A stretch of DNA of 64,000 bases from assembly GCA_002376235.1 (NCBI GenBank), contig DFNX01000006.1, forward strand, positions 62,001-126,000. The letters run 5' to 3'. Below, piece by piece: positions 59,982 to 64,000 of this stretch. The position numbers were made by a program, and so were the translations under genes. The notes beneath the pieces are model-generated. The model was given only the letters and a program-made list of their open reading frames with translations, made no database searches and was not told where the DNA came from. The DNA comes from Neorhizobium sp. UBA3556 (GTDB lineage: Bacteria; Pseudomonadota; Alphaproteobacteria; Rhizobiales; Rhizobiaceae). How positions within the stretch are numbered: position 1 is the first letter of the stretch; every line of letters begins with the position of its first letter.

Positions 59982-60908
59982 TCACACTTCGACGATGACG
60001 CCGGTCTGGCTCGTTATGCGGCCATAGTGTTCGATACGACGATGGCGTTCGAAATCAAAGATCGTCTTCTTGCCGAAATCGCATTTGGCAAAATCGCATT
60101 CGGCGATGATCAGCTCGTCTTCCTCGGTGACAGCCTTTGCCAGAATGAAACCGTCCGGATCAACGATGATCGAGCCGCCCATCAGCGGATGGCCATCTTC
60201 GACACCTGCCTTGGCGATGCCGGCGACGTAGGTGGCGTTCTGATAGGCGCCGGCCTGCAGCGAGAGCTCCGAGTGGAACAGCCGCTTTTCAAGGCCCTCG
60301 GCGCTCATCTGGGCATTCACCGAAGGCGTGTTGTAGCCGATCGTCACCAGTTCGACGCCCTGCAGGCCGAGGCAGCGGAAGGTTTCCGGCCAGCGGCGGT
60401 CGTTGCAGATCGCCATGCCCATGATGACGCCTTCGTTGCGCCAGACATTGAAGCCGAGGTCGCCGGGTTCGAAATAGCGCTTTTCGAGATGCTGGAAGGC
60501 ACGTTCGGTATCGTATTCCGAATGGCCCGGAAGATGGATCTTACGGTACTTGCCGACGATGTTTGCCTGCCGGTCGGTGATGATTGAGGTGTTGTAGTAA
60601 TGGCCGTCCGGCGTCTTTTCGGCATAACCGAAGGTGATCGCGATGTTGAGTTCGCGGGCGCGGTCGAAGAGCGGCTGGGTGGCCGCATTCGGCATTTCAG
60701 TCTCGAACCAGAAGTCGATCTCTGCCTGATCCTCCATATACCAGCGGGGGAAGAAGGTGGTCAGCGCCAGTTCCGGATAGACGACCAGATCTGCACCCTT
60801 TCCAGCGGCTTCATCGAGCAGCGCGATCATGCGCTTGACGACGCTTTCGCGGCTATCGGCCTTCTGGATGGCGCCGAGCTGGGCGCCTGCAATCTTCATG
60901 ACGGTCAT
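59982..60908 (-). CDS. N-carbamoyl-D-amino acid hydrolase (nitrilase superfamily)
   Basis: A 308-residue nitrilase-superfamily amidase, the normal size of D-carbamoylases. The catalytic triad is Glu46 (VVYPELALTTFFPRW), Lys123 (KYRKIHLPGHSE) and Cys168 (MGMAICNDRRWPETFRCLGL); the ICNDRRWPE motif is diagnostic. It hydrolyses N-carbamoyl-D-amino acids to D-amino acid, CO2 and ammonia. The ATG at 60908 has AAAGGAAA upstream. Between the ABC permease genes and the hydantoinase in one operon. Confidence 0.92.
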   Translation of the reverse strand: MTVMKIAGAQLGAIQKADSRESVVKRMIALLDEAAGKGADLVVYPELALTTFFPRWYMEDQAEIDFWFETEMPNAATQPLFDRARELNIAITFGYAEKTPDGHYYNTSIITDRQANIVGKYRKIHLPGHSEYDTERAFQHLEKRYFEPGDLGFNVWRNEGVIMGMAICNDRRWPETFRCLGLQGVELVTIGYNTPSVNAQMSAEGLEKRLFHSELSLQAGAYQNATYVAGIAKAGVEDGHPLMGGSIIVDPDGFILAKAVTEEDELIIAECDFAKCDFGKKTIFDFERHRRIEHYGRITSQTGVIVEV

Positions 60909-60928
60909 CGGGTTTCCTTTCGAAGCGA

Positions 60929-61594
60929 TCAGGCGGACAGACGCCGCTGGAAATGGCTGACGAGGCGCACCAGCGGCCACAGCAGCACGAGATAAAAGAG
61001 AGCGGCCAGCACCAGAGGTGAGGCATTGTACGTCACCGAACGTGCCATGCCGGCATTGTAGAGAAGCTCGGAGAGCGAGATGACGGAGGCAAGCGAGGTG
61101 AGCTTCACCACCTCCACCGTGTTCGACAAGAGATCTGGCAGGACGTTGCGCACGGCTTGCGGCAGGACGACATGGATCAGCGTCTGGGCCGGGCTTAGGC
61201 CCGTCGATTGCGCCGCTTCCCACTGGCCTTTTGCGACGGAAATGAGGCCCGCGCGATAGACCTCCGCGTAATAGGAGGAATTGTTGAGCAGGAAGGCGAT
61301 GACGACGGCGGCAAAGGGCGAGATGTTGATGCCGGCAAAGGGCAGGCCGGCATAGATGAAGATCAAGAGGACCAGCGGCGGCAGCGCCCGGAACAGATCC
61401 GTATAGGCAATCGAGATCCAGCGCAGCCAACGGCGTTCGCTCATGTTGCCGAGCGCGACGAAAAGGCCGCCGATAAGCCCGAGCAGGATCACGGCGCTGC
61501 AGAGCTGCAACGTCATCCACAGGCCCTTGAAGAGCAGCGGCAATGACTTCCGCATGATCTCGATATTGAAGAACTGGTCGAGAAAAATATCCAT
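60929..61594 (-). CDS. Amino-acid-type ABC transporter permease (HisM/GlnP family)
   Basis: A 221-residue permease: LPLLFKGLWMTLQLCSAVIL at the start, DLFRALPPLVLLIFIYAGLP, YYAEVYRAGLISVAKGQWEA and AAQSTGLSPAQTLIHVVLPQ, the polar amino acid permease signature. It forms a heterodimer with the product of the adjacent gene. In the hydantoin operon it probably imports a hydantoin, an N-carbamoyl amino acid or a D-amino acid. Confidence 0.92.
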   Translation of the reverse strand: MDIFLDQFFNIEIMRKSLPLLFKGLWMTLQLCSAVILLGLIGGLFVALGNMSERRWLRWISIAYTDLFRALPPLVLLIFIYAGLPFAGINISPFAAVVIAFLLNNSSYYAEVYRAGLISVAKGQWEAAQSTGLSPAQTLIHVVLPQAVRNVLPDLLSNTVEVVKLTSLASVISLSELLYNAGMARSVTYNASPLVLAALFYLVLLWPLVRLVSHFQRRLSA

Positions 61595-61604
61595 GTCCGT
61601 TCTC

Positions 61605-62279
61605 CTACCGCTTCTTCCAGGCGGTGCGGCTTTCCAGCCAGCGAGCAACGACGACCATCGGCAGGAAGATCACCAGATAGGCGACGACCGACATGGTGAG
61701 CGGCGTGGCGCTGCCGGAAAAACTCTGCGCCGTCGTGGCGCTCGACAGGATTTCCGACACGCCGATGGCCGAACCGAGCGCCGTCATCTTGGTGATCGCC
61801 AGGACGCGGTTGACGAGCGGCGGAATGGCGAGCCGCACAGCCTGGGGCAGGGCGACATAGGCGAGCGTGCGGGTAAATCCGAGGCCTGTGGCGATGCCGG
61901 CTTCCCACTGACCCTTTTCGACCGAAGAGAAGCCCGCCCAGAAGATTTCCTCAGCGAAGGCGGCAAGCGTTGCGGCAAGCACGATGAACAGCACCATCGG
62001 CCCGGACAGCTGGATGCCGATCGAGGGAAAGCCGAAATAGAGGATCAGGATAACAACGAGCGGTGGCAGCGCGCGAAAGATGTCGGCATAACAGATGATG
62101 AAAAAGTTCAATGCCCTGATGCGATAGCTGCGCAGGCAGGCAAGCGCCAGGCCGCCCGCAATGCCGGCGACGATGACGGCTGCGGCGATCTGGAGCGTTA
62201 CCCATACGCCAGCGATAATGTCCGGCGTGTACTGCGCCATCACCACCGGGTTGAAGAAGGTTTGCAGAAACCGGTCCAT
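61605..62279 (-). CDS. Amino-acid-type ABC transporter permease (HisQ/GlnP family)
   Basis: A 224-residue permease with GVWVTLQIAAAVIVAGIAGG, DIFRALPPLVVILILYFGFP and EEIFWAGFSSVEKGQWEAGI, then ATGLGFTRTLAYVALPQAVR. It lies five bases after the ATPase gene and 10 bp before the second permease gene. Confidence 0.92.
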   Translation of the reverse strand: MDRFLQTFFNPVVMAQYTPDIIAGVWVTLQIAAAVIVAGIAGGLALACLRSYRIRALNFFIICYADIFRALPPLVVILILYFGFPSIGIQLSGPMVLFIVLAATLAAFAEEIFWAGFSSVEKGQWEAGIATGLGFTRTLAYVALPQAVRLAIPPLVNRVLAITKMTALGSAIGVSEILSSATTAQSFSGSATPLTMSVVAYLVIFLPMVVVARWLESRTAWKKR

Positions 62280-62284
62280 GGCGG

Positions 62285-63028
62285 TTATCCGGAAACGCGC
62301 GAGAGGAAGGCACGGGTACGCTCAGCTTTCGGCGCGCCGAAAATCTCGTCCGGCGTGCCCTGTTCGACGACGACACCGCCATCCATGAAGACGACACGAT
62401 CGGCAGTCTCGCGGGCAAACCCCATTTCGTGGCTGACGACGACCATCGTCATGCCCTTGGATTTCAGGTCCTTCATAACTTTCAGGACTGAGCCGACGAG
62501 TTCCGGGTCAAGCGCAGACGTTGGTTCGTCGAACAGCATGACCTTCGGATCGAGCGCCAATGACCTAGCAATCGCGACGCGCTGCTGCTGACCGCCGGAG
62601 AGTTCGCCCGGATAGGCATCCGCCTTGTGCGCCATGCCGACCTGTTCGAGCATGTCGAGCGCGCGCTCATCGGCCTCTGCCTTTGTGCGTTTCAGAGCCT
62701 TGCGCTGGGCAAGCGTGACATTCTTCAGCACGGTCATATGGGGATAGAGGTGAAAGCCCTGGAAGACCATGCCGATCTGCAGCCGCATGCGGTCGAGATC
62801 GCGGCGGGGGCCCGCCATGATGTTGCGGCCATCGACGATGATGTCGCCGGATGTCGGTTCTTCAAGACGATTGCAACAGCGCAGCATCGTGCTCTTGCCG
62901 GAGCCGGAAGGGCCGATAACGAAGACGAGCTCGCCTTCCGCAATCTTGAGATCGATCTTTTTCAGAATGGTGTTGGTACCGAAGCGCTTTTCCAGCGAGA
63001 CGATTTCCAGCATGGGGCGATTGGCCAT
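62285..63028 (-). CDS. Amino-acid-type ABC transporter ATP-binding protein (GlnQ/HisP family)
   Basis: A 247-residue ATPase. Walker A GPSGSGKS (39-46), Q-loop MVFQGFHLYPHMTVLKN, signature ELSGGQQQRVAIARSL, Walker B VMLFDEPTSALDPELVG and H-loop VVSHEMGFARETADRV are complete. It energises the two permeases encoded downstream. Confidence 0.95.
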   Translation of the reverse strand: MANRPMLEIVSLEKRFGTNTILKKIDLKIAEGELVFVIGPSGSGKSTMLRCCNRLEEPTSGDIIVDGRNIMAGPRRDLDRMRLQIGMVFQGFHLYPHMTVLKNVTLAQRKALKRTKAEADERALDMLEQVGMAHKADAYPGELSGGQQQRVAIARSLALDPKVMLFDEPTSALDPELVGSVLKVMKDLKSKGMTMVVVSHEMGFARETADRVVFMDGGVVVEQGTPDEIFGAPKAERTRAFLSRVSG

Positions 63029-63146
63029 TCAGGCTACTCCGGCAGGCACGATGCAGGGCGGATGGCTGATCCGATCTCGGCCGCCAAAGAGCCCGCGTTG
63101 ATACGATCTGCAGCGGCGGGTCGCATCTCGAACTGTAAAAGAGTGC

Positions 63147-63176
63147 GGACAGGCGAGTGGGAGGCCCCGCCCGTCC
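63147..63176 (-). terminator. Intra-operon hairpin after the amino acid binding protein gene
   Basis: GGACAGGCG (63147-63155) and CGCCCGTCC (63168-63176) pair with one G-T pair, a few bases behind the binding protein stop codon and before the ATPase gene. The T-run is absent. Confidence 0.5.
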
Positions 63177-63188
63177 ACGATGCGAGGA

Positions 63189-64000
63189 TTACTTCAGGTT
63201 CTCGCAGGATGCCTGATGGTCGTTATCCTTGTAGCCGTCGAAGCCCGGCGTGCCGAAACCCTTGGTGGGGGTGACGATCGTCGTGCCGGCAACCGGCGTG
63301 ACGCCGAACCACTTTTCGGAGAGCTTGGCCATGGAGCCATCCAGCTTCAGGCATTCGATTGCGCGGTCGACCAGATCGCGATTTTCCTCATCGCCCTTGC
63401 GGAACGAAAGCGCCCAGACGAGGCCGGTCTGATATTCGAAGGATAGTTTCAGGCGCGGGTTCTGCTTGACCGACCATGCGGCAACGGTGTTGCCGGCAAG
63501 ATTGGCATCCGCGCGGCCGGCCATCACTGCTGCGACAGCATCCGTATTGGTACCGTAGCTCTCGACCTTCCAGCCGAATTCCTTTTCCTTCTCGCGCAGG
63601 AAGCTGTCATAGGCGGAGCCCTTGTTGACGGCGATCGTCTTGCCTTTGAAGTCTTCGAGCGTCTTGTATTCCGGGGCGTTGGCCGGGACGACGAAGCCGA
63701 AATTGGTGTCCATGAAGCCTTCGGTGAAGAGAAGGTTCGCGGCGCGCTCCTTATTGACCGTTACCGGTGCGACGAGAAAGTCATAGGTGCCTGCCTGCAG
63801 GGCCGGGATGAGGCCGGAAAACTGGGCGCCGGTCAGATCTACCTTCTTACCGAGACGCTCGCCGATCAGGTTTGCCATGTCGACATTGAAGCCCTCGATC
63901 TTGCCATCAAGGGTAGGCATGGCATGCGGGGCAAAGGTCGCGTCGATCGCGGTCTTGATAGGATCGCCGAGTGCAAGGGCTGAACTGCAGGCAAAAAGTG
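63189..64000 (-). CDS. Amino-acid-type ABC transporter substrate-binding protein (SBP family 3), start outside window
   Basis: About 270 residues are visible and the frame stays open to the window end, where it reads LFACSSALALGDPIKTAIDA, the end of a signal peptide. Family 3 landmarks: GFNVDMANLIGERLGKKVDL, IPALQAGTYDFLVAPVTVNK, TIAVNKGSAYDSFLREKEKE, AVMAGRADANLAGNTVA and LSFRKGDEENRDLVDRAIEC. It presents the ligand to the adjacent permeases. The ATG at 63920 is internal. Missing part: only the first few residues of the signal peptide. Confidence 0.9.
   Translation of the reverse strand, partial: LFACSSALALGDPIKTAIDATFAPHAMPTLDGKIEGFNVDMANLIGERLGKKVDLTGAQFSGLIPALQAGTYDFLVAPVTVNKERAANLLFTEGFMDTNFGFVVPANAPEYKTLEDFKGKTIAVNKGSAYDSFLREKEKEFGWKVESYGTNTDAVAAVMAGRADANLAGNTVAAWSVKQNPRLKLSFEYQTGLVWALSFRKGDEENRDLVDRAIECLKLDGSMAKLSEKWFGVTPVAGTTIVTPTKGFGTPGFDGYKDNDHQASCENLK

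Noticed and set aside
1..64000. tRNA, rRNA, CRISPR array, replication origin or riboswitch
   Set aside because: Looked for on both strands; no cloverleaf-like ending, repeat-spacer pattern, rep/par gene or recognisable riboswitch core was seen. A covariance-model scan would settle this.

Overview
The window looks like a high-GC alphaproteobacterial replicon, most likely from the Rhizobiaceae (Agrobacterium, Allorhizobium or Rhizobium type). The grounds are overall protein character, several dipeptide-type and amino-acid ABC importers, a TRAP importer, an alphaproteobacterial hut cluster, DUF992 and DUF2254 proteins, and short hairpin repeats of rhizobial style. No rRNA, tRNA, CRISPR array or replication gene was seen. 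The density of catabolic operons with their own importers and regulators suggests a secondary chromosome, megaplasmid or accessory part of the chromosome. Species assignment is inference.

Region 1 (1-1.2 kb) holds the end of a DUF2254 membrane protein and a beheaded OppF-type ATPase. Region 2 (1.4-10.6 kb) is a gluconate/idonate-type sugar acid regulon: a LacI-family repressor, an HIBADH-like dehydrogenase with a small partner, a TRAP importer, gluconokinase, an SDR, a D-2-hydroxyacid dehydrogenase and L-idonate 5-dehydrogenase. Three identical 14-bp palindromes, one at each promoter region, tie it together. Region 3 (10.6-11.9 kb) is an insertion sequence graveyard with a broken IS3-type transposase. 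Region 4 (11.9-18 kb) holds a Tat-exported alpha/beta hydrolase, a LysR regulator, a DUF992 protein and a redox set (aldo/keto reductase, a CMD-CMD-cupin fusion, an exported flavodoxin).

Region 5 (18-26.5 kb) is a SorC-regulated dipeptide-type ABC importer followed by a glycerophosphodiester phosphodiesterase and a TIM-barrel isomerase/epimerase. Region 6 (26.6-33.4 kb) is a mixed block: a GMC-like oxidoreductase, a small secreted protein, a catalytically dead HtrA-like protein, glycerate kinase, a DUF2026-like protein, a cold shock protein and a J-domain protein. Region 7 (33.5-41 kb) is a seven-gene operon with a peptide-type ABC importer, a luciferase-like flavin monooxygenase and two AhpD/CMD proteins, a conserved arrangement of unknown substrate. 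Region 8 (41.1-48.5 kb) is histidine utilisation: hutC-hutF diverge from hutI-hutH-hutU-hutD around an ATGTATATACAT palindrome. The hutC gene has no usual start codon.

Region 9 (48.5-64 kb) runs entirely on the minus strand. It begins with an amino-acid-type ABC importer, then N-carbamoyl-D-amino acid hydrolase, hydantoinase, hydantoin racemase, a LysR regulator and a D-amino acid aminotransferase: a full hydantoin to D-amino acid to 2-oxo acid route. Behind it lie a very large glutamate-synthase-like protein (1831 aa) and a CysJ-like NADPH diflavin reductase, with no GltD-type small subunit nearby. This pairing is the strongest candidate in the window for an undescribed enzyme system.
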